Notes under the pieces: generated by a model
What the model saw: only the letters and a program-made list of their open reading frames with translations
The model's database searches: none
What the model was told of the DNA's origin: nothing
Position numbers and translations under genes: made by a program
Origin: an uncultured bacterium
Lineage (GTDB): Bacteria > Cyanobacteriota > Vampirovibrionia > Gastranaerophilales > Gastranaerophilaceae
Length of the DNA: 64,000 bases
NCBI GenBank assembly: GCA_948684385.1
Contig: CAPQCU010000007.1
Location: 24,019-88,018 of the forward strand
Direction of reading: 5' to 3'
Shown here: positions 8,621-17,016 of the stretch, in pieces
Layout: each line of letters opens with the position of its first letter
Numbering within the stretch: position 1 is the stretch's first letter

Positions 8621-9552
8621 TATTTATTTAATCCTGCACTATTAAGTATCATTAAAACAAGATTGTCATAATCAATTCCGCAAGCTTTTGCCTGAGCCGG
8701 CAAATCGCTTGTATCTGTCATACCCGGATTTGTATTAACTTCAAGTATATAAGGAATATCATTTACAATCAAGAAGTCTACTCTTGAAACTCCTGAACAT
8801 CCGCAAACTTTAAACGCTTCTACTGCATATTTTTTAACTCTCGCAGTCATTTCAGGAGTTAATTCTGCAGGAAGGATAAACTCTGTCATACCTTTTGTAT
8901 ATTTTGCTTCGTAATCATACCATTCGTTTTTCGGACGAAGCTCAAGTATTTCTGTACTGAAAGGTTCGCCACCCTTTTCTAGAACTCCGACTGTTGCACA
9001 AATACCAACAAGATACTCTTCAATCAAAATATCAGCATTGTATTTTCTGGCATTTTCAACAGCATCAATGAGCTCACCGTCACAATCAACCTTTGCCATA
9101 CCAAAGCTTGAGCCTTCAGATACCGGCTTGACCATCAGAGGATAATTAAGTCCTTTAACTTTTTCAACAGGGTCTTCATCAGGAAGTAAATAAACCGATT
9201 TAATCAAAGGGAGACCTGCAGTAGACATAACTTTTTTTGTGTATTCTTTGTTCATACAGATTGCACTGGACATAACGCCGCATCCTGTGTAAGGAATTTT
9301 TAAAATTTCTAATATCCCCTGAATACATCCGTCTTCTCCGTATTTACCGTGAAGAGTATTATAAGCAAACTCAAAACCTTTTAAATCATTCATCACGTTT
9401 GGTGAAACATCAACAATCTCAGCATTTTTGTAACCAAGCCTGTGCAGGGCTGCAAGACAATTTTTGCCGGAACGTAAAGAAACTTCCCGTTCAGATGACA
9501 TTCCTCCGCATAAAACTGCTATTTTTGACTCTTTTTGTATAGTATATTGCAT
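8620..9552 (-). CDS. ddl: D-alanine--D-alanine ligase
   Basis: Ddl joins two D-alanines for the peptidoglycan stem peptide. The 310-residue ATP-grasp enzyme shows GGMSSEREVSLRSG near the N-terminus, YTGCGVMSSAICMNK, the lid with PVSEGSSFGMAKV, and the C-terminal metal-binding stretch ILEVNTNPGMTDTS. The start ATG at 9552 follows GAGGA by six bases and lies 34 bases inside murB. It is followed by ftsQ with a one-base overlap. The usual length is about 300-365 residues, so this is a compact type B ligase. Confidence 0.95.
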   Translation of the reverse strand: MQYTIQKESKIAVLCGGMSSEREVSLRSGKNCLAALHRLGYKNAEIVDVSPNVMNDLKGFEFAYNTLHGKYGEDGCIQGILEILKIPYTGCGVMSSAICMNKEYTKKVMSTAGLPLIKSVYLLPDEDPVEKVKGLNYPLMVKPVSEGSSFGMAKVDCDGELIDAVENARKYNADILIEEYLVGICATVGVLEKGGEPFSTEILELRPKNEWYDYEAKYTKGMTEFILPAELTPEMTARVKKYAVEAFKVCGCSGVSRVDFLIVNDIPYILEVNTNPGMTDTSDLPAQAKACGIDYDNLVLMILNSAGLNK

Positions 9553-10427
9553 AATTCTTCCTCTTTTTCACTCATATCGCCCAGAAAAATTTGTTCCGGT
9601 ATTAATTCTATATTAAACTTATCTTTAACAGCATTTTTCATTTTTACCATTAATTCAAGAACATCTTCTGATGTCGCTCCGCCTTTGTTTACAATAAAGT
9701 TAGCGTGCTTGTCCCATACTCTCACCTTCGCAAAGTCGAACTCTTTTGCCCCAGCTTGCTCAAGAAGCCGACCTGCCGATTCATTCTCAGGGTTTTTAAA
9801 AACGCTTCCGGCATTAGGATAAGCTAACGATGGCTGAATTGATTTTCTAAAATTCAAATTTTGAGTCATTAAATCATTGATTTCTTCCTGCCTGGCTTGT
9901 TTTAACTCAAATTCAGCCGCTAAAACAATGTAGCGTCCTTTTTGCAAAACAGATTTTCTGTATCCGAACTCTAAATCTGATTTTTGCTTAATTACAATTT
10001 CTTTTGTTTCTTTATCAAAAAGAGTGCAGGAAACCAGTGTGTCTGAAACCGCCTGTCCGTGCGCACCGGCATTCATATAAACTGCCCCGCCGATTGTACC
10101 GGGAAGCCCGATTAAAAATTCCATGCCGGTTAATGATTGTTCAGCTGCTTTTTGCGCCAATAAAGGAGCTTTGACTCCGCAGGCAGCAAAAACATTATTA
10201 CCGCGGATTTCAAAATTCTTCATCTTTGTTGTAAAAATCAGGTTTCCGCTGTACCCGTTTGAAGAGAAAAGAACATTAGAACAACCACCTAAAATTATAT
10301 ACTCATCAAGTTCACACAAAAGCTCTGAAAGCTCTTCCTGCGTTTCCGGAAAATAAACTTTCTTAACCTTCCCGCCAATTTTGTAAGTAGTTAAATTTTT
10401 TATCTCAAAATCTTCTTTTATCTGCAC
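9519..10427 (-). CDS. murB: UDP-N-acetylenolpyruvoylglucosamine reductase
   Basis: MurB reduces the enolpyruvyl group to give UDP-MurNAc, using FAD and NADPH. The 302-residue protein has the FAD-binding motif GGCSNVLFSSNGYSG, the LPGTIGGAVYMNAGAHG stretch, and the C-terminal PNAGSVFKNP carrying the catalytic serine. The start is GTG at 10427 preceded by GAGG; no better ATG exists. murC lies upstream on the same strand, but a broken J-domain gene on the opposite strand separates them, so murB probably has its own promoter between 10428 and 10540. Confidence 0.95.
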   Translation of the reverse strand: MQIKEDFEIKNLTTYKIGGKVKKVYFPETQEELSELLCELDEYIILGGCSNVLFSSNGYSGNLIFTTKMKNFEIRGNNVFAACGVKAPLLAQKAAEQSLTGMEFLIGLPGTIGGAVYMNAGAHGQAVSDTLVSCTLFDKETKEIVIKQKSDLEFGYRKSVLQKGRYIVLAAEFELKQARQEEINDLMTQNLNFRKSIQPSLAYPNAGSVFKNPENESAGRLLEQAGAKEFDFAKVRVWDKHANFIVNKGGATSEDVLELMVKMKNAVKDKFNIELIPEQIFLGDMSEKEEELCNILYKKSQK

Positions 10428-10540
10428 CTTGCTATCTGCCTCTTTAATTCATATAATACAACAAATACAATGCAATATGGTATATTAAGTTTTATTAAAT
10501 AAATAACAAAATTTTATATTTACAGTTTTTAGATAATTAT

Positions 10541-11368
10541 ATGAAAATCACACCTAAAATAAATATCTTAAATACAACACAAAAGTTGAACTACAAAAAT
10601 AAAGCAGCCGAAGCTGCAAAAGACTTTTTTGATTGCAAGAGCAAAATTGAACATAAAATAACGGAACAATCTTTTTTAAATTTTTCGCTGCCAAAATCCC
10701 TGCGTACGAGAATATAAACAATATTTTACGGCAATACAAAAAAAATCAAACAGCAAGAGTTTTTTAAAGGTGAACATAGATTAAAATTAGAAAAATTTAG
10801 TGAAGACGGAACTCTTATTTATAGAGAAACTTTTTCTCCAAAAGACGGGAAAAGAGAAGTTGTAGATTCTAAAAATAACTTTCACAAAATATGGATTAAT
10901 GATAAATTATTCTACTACATAGGCCCCGATAAAAATGGCAATATACGCAAACAAGTATATGATCCAAAAACAGGAATAAGAACTATCAAAAAATATGATT
11001 ACAAAGCCGGAATTATATACGTTACAGAAGAAAAAGACGGTAAATCAACCCGTAAGCTATATGATTTGAACGGAAATATGCTAAATCAGAATAAAAAGAC
11101 CGCAAACATGCATTATAGCGAAGAAATTTTAAACAATGTAGAATATTTCACTAATCGAATTACAAATATGAGATTTAACATAAATCAGCTTACTGATATT
11201 GAAACAATCATTCTTGCAGATTTATTCAAAATCACTCCGGAACAGGTAAGAAATCTTGATAAATCAACATATAGAAAACTCTCTATAAAACTTCATCCGG
11301 ATAGAAATCCGGATGATGATACTGCTGTAAAATTATTTGAAATATTGAACAGACTTTATCATAAATAA
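10541..11368 (+). pseudogene. Broken gene for a J-domain protein
   Basis: A frame starting with ATG at 10541 is interrupted by TAA at 10715-10717 and then stays open in the same frame to the stop at 11366-11368. The last 100 codons (from a TTG at 11066) could be translated alone. The C-terminal 35 residues are a J-domain end, with HPD in KLSIKLHPDRNPDD, which in DnaJ proteins stimulates DnaK. The middle part has repeated YD-type segments (GTLIYRETFSPKDGKRE, KLYDLNGNML). Around 10680-10765 a second frame reads sensibly (AAKIPAYENINNILRQY) between two T-rich runs, which suggests two compensating one-base shifts rather than a simple nonsense change. A decayed gene or homopolymer sequencing errors would both fit. 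Confidence 0.6.
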
Positions 11369-11372
11369 GTTT

Positions 11373-12743
11373 TTAATGGATTAACTCCTTACCAAGATTT
11401 GTAATCGTTCCTGCGCCGAGACCTACGACAACATTGCCGGATTTAAGTGCCGGCTTAAGTTTTTGCGCAACTTCCTGCATATTGCCTGAAATATATTCAC
11501 AGTTTTGAAGTTCTGTTGCAAATTTTTCAGAATTCACTCCCTCAATCGGGTCTTCTGAAGCTGCATAAACATCAGTCACAATAACACGACCGGCGTTTTC
11601 AAACGAAGTTTTAAACTCGTTCCAAAGTGCTTGCAGCCTTGTAAACCTGTGCGGCTGAAAAACTGCAATAACATTTTCTTTACCAAATTTTGAAGCCGCA
11701 GCCTGAAGCGCTGCTTTGATTTCAGTCGGGTGGTGCGCATAGTCGTCAAAAACTTGAATTCCGTCAAATTCTCCAACTTTCTGGAACCTTCTGCCCATGC
11801 CGGTAAATGGGTAAAAATGTTGTGCTATTGATTTAACATTTACCCCCGCCTCGTTTAATGCCGCAACAACCGCTAAAGTATTATAAACATTATGAATACC
11901 TGCAAGCTGAATTTTCAGCGTAGTCAGAAGCCCTCCAAGGTGATAAATTTCCAGAGTTTCATTATCAATACTTTTCGCGGTATAATCAGCTTCTTTCAAA
12001 CCAAAGGTAATAAAATCACCATTTAAAAGCTTAACACCTTCGTTGTCATTATTTACAATAACTTTTTTCGACTGAGAAATAGCCTGATTAAAAGTCTTAA
12101 CCAAATCCGGCATACCGTTTTTGTAAAAATCAATGTGGTCTTCTTCAAGGTTATTGATTACAAGAATATCAGGAGAATACTTAACGATAGTTCCATCGCT
12201 TTCGTCTAATTCTGCGATAAAGAATTTACCACATTCCACAGGACATCCATCCTGTAGTTTTAAATCCGTCTGAATACATTTACCCCGATGTTGGGCATTA
12301 GTATTAAGTTCTGGTATTATTCCCCCGTCTACAAACGAAGGTTCAAGCCCTGCTTTATCCAAAACATAAGAAGCAAGCCCGCTTGTAGTTGTCTTTCCGT
12401 GAGTACCGGAAAATCCAATAAAGCACTTGCCATCTTTTTGTGCAGTTGCTGCTATTTCTTTTAATAAATCCGAACGGTGGTAAATCGGAAGCCCGAGTTC
12501 TTTTGCACGAATAACTTCCGGATTATTATCTCTAATCGCCGTACTTTTTATTACAATCGCGCCTTCAGGTACGTTATTAGCACTATGACCTACATTTACC
12601 TCCGCGCCCATTTCGCGTAATTTATCTATATATTTTGAATCAGCAATATCTGAACCTGAAACTGTATGACCGTCTTCGAGCAAATACTTTGCAAGCCCGC
12701 TCATACCTATTCCGCCAATTGCTATAAAATGATATTTTCCCAC
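11373..12743 (-). CDS. murC: UDP-N-acetylmuramate--L-alanine ligase, with an in-frame repeat insertion
   Basis: MurC adds L-alanine to UDP-MurNAc in the cytoplasm. The 456-residue protein has the N-terminal Rossmann region (GGIGMSGLAKYLL), the P-loop GTHGKTT at 113-119, AELDESDGT around 177-184, and the C-terminal domain with HRFTRLQALW. Between NTNAQ (148-151) and GKFFIAELDESD (172-183), where other MurC proteins have only a few residues, there is a Cys-rich insert of about 18-20 residues. Its DNA (12251-12286) matches the dispersed repeat of this genome (GGGGTAAAT, 19 bases, ACTACAGG). Reading frame and catalytic motifs are intact, so the enzyme is probably active. Confidence 0.95.
   Translation of the reverse strand: MGKYHFIAIGGIGMSGLAKYLLEDGHTVSGSDIADSKYIDKLREMGAEVNVGHSANNVPEGAIVIKSTAIRDNNPEVIRAKELGLPIYHRSDLLKEIAATAQKDGKCFIGFSGTHGKTTTSGLASYVLDKAGLEPSFVDGGIIPELNTNAQHRGKCIQTDLKLQDGCPVECGKFFIAELDESDGTIVKYSPDILVINNLEEDHIDFYKNGMPDLVKTFNQAISQSKKVIVNNDNEGVKLLNGDFITFGLKEADYTAKSIDNETLEIYHLGGLLTTLKIQLAGIHNVYNTLAVVAALNEAGVNVKSIAQHFYPFTGMGRRFQKVGEFDGIQVFDDYAHHPTEIKAALQAAASKFGKENVIAVFQPHRFTRLQALWNEFKTSFENAGRVIVTDVYAASEDPIEGVNSEKFATELQNCEYISGNMQEVAQKLKPALKSGNVVVGLGAGTITNLGKELIH
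12251..12286 (-). repeat. Dispersed repeat copy inside murC
   Basis: On the minus strand, GGGGTAAAT (12286-12278), 19 bases and ACTACAGG (12258-12251) fit the repeat seen between genes elsewhere in the window. The copy is in frame and encodes part of a non-conserved insert at MurC residues 153-165. Confidence 0.7.
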
Positions 12744-12784
12744 ATTAAACCTCTCATTTCCCGGAAACTATTATAATACAAAAA

Positions 12785-13714
12785 TTATTTGTGACGCAAA
12801 ATTTCATTCATTTTTTTTGAAGAAAAATCAAGAGTTGAGCTTACATGATGCACTGCATAAAAAGTCGGGTCAAAAACAGGGCGTTTTCGTTTTAAGATAT
12901 TCGACACGAAAGTTGAAACAAGTCCTATCAATTTTCCAATCCAAAGGGGTAAATAAATCTCCCTGAAAGTTTTTTGAGGATAATATTTTTCCGCAATCAT
13001 CCGGTAATACCCGTCAATAGTGGTAATTTCAGGGTCAATAATATTAACGGCCTGATTGTCAAAATCATCCGTTTCACTGACTCTTACAATAACATCAGCA
13101 ACATTTTTAACATTTGCAAGCGGCCAGCGGTTTTGTCCGCGCCATTTGCCAAAATGAACAATGAAAGGCGAAGTTTGTAAAAACTCTACAACCCGTTTTT
13201 CAAGCGTCCTGTCGCCTTCACCCCAAACTGCAGCCGGACGTATGATTACATACTGTTTGCAATTTTCCTTAATCCACCCCTCTGACGCGATTTTGTATTT
13301 TGGATACGGATTTTTCGGAAACTCTAATAAAGGAGTGTTCTCATCTGCATCCTCAAAATCTTTTATTCCGTAAACATCTGTTGAAGAAATATAGATAAAT
13401 TTTTTCTCCGCAAGTTTAGATAAAAACTTAACCGGCTCAAAATTTATTTTCCTAAATTCTTCATCCCGCCCTATATCAGAGGCTAAGCCCGCTGCGTGAA
13501 CAACAACATCTACTTTTAAATCAGGGAGAGTCTGCTTATCAGAAGCATCTCCCTGAATAATTTCAACATTTGAAAGAGTCCTAAGCTCTTCGGGCATAGT
13601 TTTATGTACAAGCGCATAAACATACCATCCGGCTTTAACGTAAGCCTTAACAATATTTAGCCCGATAAAACCGGCTGCTCCTGTTACAAAAACAGTTTTA
13701 CGAGATGAGTCCAT
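12785..13714 (-). CDS. Extended short-chain dehydrogenase (NAD-dependent epimerase/dehydratase family)
   Basis: This is a 309-residue extended SDR. The cofactor motif TGAAGFIG is at 11-18, SSTDVYG at 110-116 and the active-site YPKYK (Tyr137, Lys141) follows, so it should be a working NAD(P)-dependent oxidoreductase or epimerase. The ATG at 13714 is chosen over an in-frame TTG at 13735. The gene overlaps the alpha-oxoamine synthase gene by 17 bases. In Caulobacter the ceramide reductase CerR is an extended SDR encoded near serine palmitoyltransferase, so reduction of a 3-keto lipid is a reasonable hypothesis; sugar epimerisation is the main alternative. The C-terminal FDPTFYAVHHVSS suggests membrane or lipid association only weakly. 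Confidence 0.8.
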   Translation of the reverse strand: MDSSRKTVFVTGAAGFIGLNIVKAYVKAGWYVYALVHKTMPEELRTLSNVEIIQGDASDKQTLPDLKVDVVVHAAGLASDIGRDEEFRKINFEPVKFLSKLAEKKFIYISSTDVYGIKDFEDADENTPLLEFPKNPYPKYKIASEGWIKENCKQYVIIRPAAVWGEGDRTLEKRVVEFLQTSPFIVHFGKWRGQNRWPLANVKNVADVIVRVSETDDFDNQAVNIIDPEITTIDGYYRMIAEKYYPQKTFREIYLPLWIGKLIGLVSTFVSNILKRKRPVFDPTFYAVHHVSSTLDFSSKKMNEILRHK

Positions 13715-14975
13715 ACTCACGACCCAGTTCCGCAATAATTTCTACAGCCTTATCAATCTGCTCAAAAGTCAGCTCTTTCATTGTACAAAGTCTCAGTCTG
13801 CATTCTTTGCGTCTTACTGCCGGATAAGTAACAATATTTACGTAAACCCCGCGCCTTCTAAGTTTTTCATACATTTCAAATAGAACAGGCTCACTATAAA
13901 CCATTACCGGAACAACTGCAGACTGCGAATGTCCGATATCAAAACCTTTTTCAAGAAGTTTTGATTTCAAATACTCAGTATTCTGCCAGAGTTTATCACG
14001 ACCGGCATTATCTGTTTCAAGAAGTTTAAACACTTCATTAAGCCCGCCTGCAACGGAAGCAGGAAGCGCTGTTGAGAAGAAATAGCTTCTTGCATACAAT
14101 CTTAAATATTGAACAATTTGTCTTGAAGCTGCGCAGTAACCGCCAAGTCCGCCCGGCCCTTTACTCAGCATTCCGACATGCAAATCAACTTTATCCATCA
14201 CTCCAAAATGTTCTGCTGTTCCGCGTCCGGTCTTACCTACAATACCTACACCATGCGCATCGTCAACCATAACCCGACAATTGTATTTTTGTGCAAGTTC
14301 AACAATCTTATCAAGCGGAGCCATATCGCCATCCATTGAAAAAACACCGTCAGTAATTATTAGTCTGCCTGTTTTTTCTTCAGGAAGTCTTGATAAAATT
14401 CTTTCTAAGTATTTCATATCTCTATGCGGAAATACTTTAATATCCGCACCTGAAAGCATACATCCGTCAAAAATTGAAGCGTGGTTTGCAGCATCGTTTA
14501 TAATAACATCATTCTTACCGCAAAGCGCTGAGACTATACCAACATTTGCACCATATCCACTCGGAAAAACAATGCAATCTTCTGCGCCGTAAAACTTAGC
14601 AATCCTTGCTTCAAGCTCTTTATGAATTTCTGTAATACCCGCGTAATTTGAAACAGCTCCCATTCCGTAACCAAATTCTTCAAGCGCTCTTCTTGCACCT
14701 TCCATAACCTGAGGATGCGTAGACAAGTTCAAATAAGAATTTGAGCCAAGCATTATAACATCATGAACTTCGCCGTCTTTTTCTTTAATCTTAGATTCGG
14801 CAGAAACTTTATTCATTGTGACCATTCCGAGAGCCTCATTTCCGGTCATTACACCGCTTGATAAGACTTCATCAAGACGTTCGGTTTTTCCAAAAATATC
14901 TTCTCCTTCAAGAGTGTCAATAAAATTTTCAAACTTTAAATTCATAAATTTCTTTTCTGATGTTAAATCTAGCAT
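13698..14975 (-). CDS. PLP-dependent alpha-oxoamine synthase (Spt/Kbl/BioF-like)
   Basis: This 425-residue enzyme of the alpha-oxoamine synthase family condenses an amino acid with an acyl-CoA (or acyl-ACP) and releases CO2. Key residues are visible: His165 in NHASIFDG, Asp239 and His241 in VDDAHGVG, and the PLP lysine Lys272 in HVGMLSKGPGGLGG. It has about 40 more N-terminal residues than typical BioF (about 385) or Kbl (about 395), and MLGSNSYLNLSTHPQV recalls serine palmitoyltransferases. The start at 14975 is supported by AAGGAAG six bases upstream. It overlaps an extended SDR downstream, as in bacterial sphingolipid loci. A BioF role cannot be excluded, because a BioD-like gene lies 0.6 kb away. 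Confidence 0.82.
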   Translation of the reverse strand: MLDLTSEKKFMNLKFENFIDTLEGEDIFGKTERLDEVLSSGVMTGNEALGMVTMNKVSAESKIKEKDGEVHDVIMLGSNSYLNLSTHPQVMEGARRALEEFGYGMGAVSNYAGITEIHKELEARIAKFYGAEDCIVFPSGYGANVGIVSALCGKNDVIINDAANHASIFDGCMLSGADIKVFPHRDMKYLERILSRLPEEKTGRLIITDGVFSMDGDMAPLDKIVELAQKYNCRVMVDDAHGVGIVGKTGRGTAEHFGVMDKVDLHVGMLSKGPGGLGGYCAASRQIVQYLRLYARSYFFSTALPASVAGGLNEVFKLLETDNAGRDKLWQNTEYLKSKLLEKGFDIGHSQSAVVPVMVYSEPVLFEMYEKLRRRGVYVNIVTYPAVRRKECRLRLCTMKELTFEQIDKAVEIIAELGREYGLIS

Positions 14976-15042
14976 TTGTCTTCCTTTTCCGCCTTTAACT
15001 ATGGCATTTTATTTCATATCTGTAAATTTTTATATTGGAAAT

Positions 15043-15558
15043 TTAACTAATACTTAAGTAGCTGATAAATTTCCCGCCGTAACTCTTTGACTTAATAAGC
15101 TCAAAGCCTTCAAAATCAAAGTCTTTAATACCTTCAACAATAATAATTTTTCCTTTTATGTTTGCTAAAACAGAAGCATAAAGCTCTTCACTCATATAAG
15201 GAGGGTCAATATAAACTACGTCAAACTCTCCATCGAGTTTTTGCACGAGTTTTGTGCTGTCACCGATTTGTAAATCCGGCTTAAGCCCCAGTAACTCATA
15301 ATTTCTTTTAATAACAGCAGCAGCTTTCGGATTTTTTTCAAAAACTTTAACTTCTTTAAATCCGCGTGAAAGCGCTTCAAGCCCCATCACACCTGAACCG
15401 CCAAAAACATCCAGAAAAGTTTTACCCTCAAACTCTCCAAGCATAGAAAAAAGAGCATTAAAAACCCCCATCCTGACCTTGGAAAGCGTCGGACGTGTTA
15501 TATTTTCATCAGGAACAACAAGTTTGCGCCCCTTATATTTGCCGGCAGTTATTATCAT
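15043..15558 (-). CDS. rsmD: 16S rRNA (guanine(966)-N(2))-methyltransferase RsmD
   Basis: RsmD methylates G966 of 16S rRNA in the small subunit. The 171-residue protein has the SAM-binding motif FLDVFGGSGVMGLEALSRG (49-67) and the catalytic DPPY at 118-121. Its N-terminus MIITAGKYKGRKLVVP is characteristic of the family. Its start overlaps the BioD-like gene by 4 bases (ATGA), implying co-translation. Confidence 0.93.
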   Translation of the reverse strand: MIITAGKYKGRKLVVPDENITRPTLSKVRMGVFNALFSMLGEFEGKTFLDVFGGSGVMGLEALSRGFKEVKVFEKNPKAAAVIKRNYELLGLKPDLQIGDSTKLVQKLDGEFDVVYIDPPYMSEELYASVLANIKGKIIIVEGIKDFDFEGFELIKSKSYGGKFISYLSIS

Positions 15559-16268
15559 AGCTCCAGTTTTTCTATCTTTACATTAAAAATACTTTCAATA
15601 TCCACACCGTTTAGAATACCCGTAATCAAATCCTCCGGAGAGAATTTACCTTCTAAATGCGAAATTAAACCTAAAATTTTTACATTCGTATACTCTTCAA
15701 TCACCCTTGGAATAGCGTTCAAAAGGTGTTTCGGGCAGTCATCCGTAATATTATTTATCACAACTCCCCTAATATCCAGCCCTTTTTCCTGCGCTGTATA
15801 AATCGAAAGCAAAGTGTCATTTATCGAATCTTCTCTTGGAGTAACTACAAACAAAAGCGGTATTTGCAATTTCTTTACCAGATCTGCAGTCTGTACAGCA
15901 GGTGCAATCGGACTTAATAGGCCGCCATCACCGTCAAGAATAGTGGAATCTCCCATTGCCGAAATTTTTGCATACTCTTTTAAAATAAGTTCAATCTCAA
16001 TTGGCTCATTTTCCAGCTCCGAAGCAATTAGCGGCTCAAGATTTGATTTAAAAAGATACGAAAAATGAGTATTTATATACGGATCAATAGTTTTAACATA
16101 AGTTAAATCCGGTGACTGCATAAATCCATTGCGCTCTATTCCTGCAGTTTGAATTGGTTTATAAACACTTGTTGAATAACCAAGGCTTTGCATGGTTGCA
16201 GCAAGCCCCGCAGTCAAAAAGGTTTTGCCTTCTTTTCTGTTAGAAGATGTGATGTATAGATTTAGCAT
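15555..16268 (-). CDS. BioD-like dethiobiotin synthetase family protein
   Basis: This 237-residue P-loop protein resembles dethiobiotin synthetase, which closes the ureido ring of biotin using ATP and CO2. The P-loop-like SSNRKEGKT (8-16) replaces the usual GTDTGVGKT. KPIQT (37-41) matches the BioD KPVQTG motif, and DGDGGLLSP (112-120) stands where BioD has EGAGG. The conserved layout but altered motifs make either a divergent BioD or a paralogue with another substrate possible. No other biotin gene except the ambiguous oxoamine synthase is in the window. It precedes rsmD with a 4-base overlap. Confidence 0.65.
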   Translation of the reverse strand: MLNLYITSSNRKEGKTFLTAGLAATMQSLGYSTSVYKPIQTAGIERNGFMQSPDLTYVKTIDPYINTHFSYLFKSNLEPLIASELENEPIEIELILKEYAKISAMGDSTILDGDGGLLSPIAPAVQTADLVKKLQIPLLFVVTPREDSINDTLLSIYTAQEKGLDIRGVVINNITDDCPKHLLNAIPRVIEEYTNVKILGLISHLEGKFSPEDLITGILNGVDIESIFNVKIEKLEL

Positions 16269-16285
16269 AAATTTATATTATCATA

Positions 16286-16702
16286 TTAATACACAATCTG
16301 TACAGTAATATTTCTTGAGCGCGGTTTATTATCAAAATCCAATAGCACAACCTGCTGCCATGTTCCGAGGTTCAAAAGTCCGTCTTTCAGTGCAACATTT
16401 ACCGAGCTTCCTACAAGTGCCGCTCTTACGTGCGCGTAACCGTTACCATCGTGCCAGATTTCGTCGTGATGATACTCTGCTCCCGTCGGTGCAATTCTCT
16501 CCAAAGCTTCTTTTAAGTCATTTATTAAGCCTTCTTCGTACTCAATCGTAGTTACGGCAGAAGTGCTGCCCTGAATAGAAATACACACAAGCGCATCCTT
16601 TAAAGCGTGTTGATAAACGCAGTTTTGAACATGTTTTGTAATATTAATAATGTCATTATTTCCGCGCGTATTAATCTGAAAATGTTCGTTAATTACAGGC
16701 AT
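16286..16702 (-). CDS. yjbQ: YjbQ family protein (UPF0047)
   Basis: This is a 138-residue member of the YjbQ/UPF0047 family. Family members show weak thiamine-phosphate synthase activity, but the physiological role is not settled. Recognisable segments are SIQGSTSAVTTIEYEE, EYHHDEIWHDGNGYAHVRAALVGSS and GTWQQVVLLDFDNKPRSR; the histidines in the middle one are the putative metal or active-site cluster. The length matches the family (about 135-140). AAGGGG lies eight bases before the ATG. It follows the rqcP-like gene by 10 bases. Confidence 0.85.
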   Translation of the reverse strand: MPVINEHFQINTRGNNDIINITKHVQNCVYQHALKDALVCISIQGSTSAVTTIEYEEGLINDLKEALERIAPTGAEYHHDEIWHDGNGYAHVRAALVGSSVNVALKDGLLNLGTWQQVVLLDFDNKPRSRNITVQIVY

Positions 16703-16712
16703 AATTTACCCC

Positions 16713-16961
16713 TTATTCTCCTATCTCTTTGTACAAAGTCGACGCGTCCTGAACACTTACATTTCCTGTCGGAATAACTAACACTTCAACTTTTTCAACT
16801 CTGTTTGAATACTCAATTTCAATAATATCCCCTACTTTTAACTGCTTAGCAGGCTTTGCCGGATTTCCGTTTACAAGTACACGCCCCATTTCAGAAACAG
16901 TATTTGCAACAGTTCTGCGTTTTATTAGTCTTGAAACTTTTAAAAATTTGTCTAATCTCAT
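16713..16961 (-). CDS. rqcP: S4-domain RNA-binding protein (RqcP/HslR-like)
   Basis: This 82-residue protein consists of one S4 domain (MRLDKFLKVSRLIKRRTVAN, then GRVLVNG and KPAKQLKVGDIIEIEY) and a short tail. Proteins of this size and sequence are RqcP (YabO) in Firmicutes, which helps tRNA placement during ribosome-associated quality control, or Hsp15 (HslR) in Proteobacteria. Both bind stalled 50S subunits. AAGGA precedes the start by eight bases. A strong 15-bp hairpin separates it from the upstream purine nucleoside phosphorylase gene. Confidence 0.8.
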   Translation of the reverse strand: MRLDKFLKVSRLIKRRTVANTVSEMGRVLVNGNPAKPAKQLKVGDIIEIEYSNRVEKVEVLVIPTGNVSVQDASTLYKEIGE

Positions 16962-16974
16962 AAATATTTCCTTG

Positions 16975-17010
16975 TGCGGGCGGGCGTTGTAAAATCAACG
17001 CCCGCCCGCA
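16975..17010. terminator. Strong hairpin between purine nucleoside phosphorylase and rqcP genes
   Basis: This is a perfect 15-bp GC-rich stem (16975-16989 with 16996-17010, loop TAAAAT). On the transcribed minus strand it is followed by CAAGGAAAT, not by a U run, so it may be an attenuator or mRNA processing or stability element rather than a classical terminator. Confidence 0.6.
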
Positions 17011-17016
17011 GTATAA

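Noticed and set aside
16975..17010. Hairpin as a simple terminator of the purine nucleoside phosphorylase gene
   Set aside because: The strand lacks a U run and continues straight into the rqcP ribosome site, so I list it with reduced confidence.
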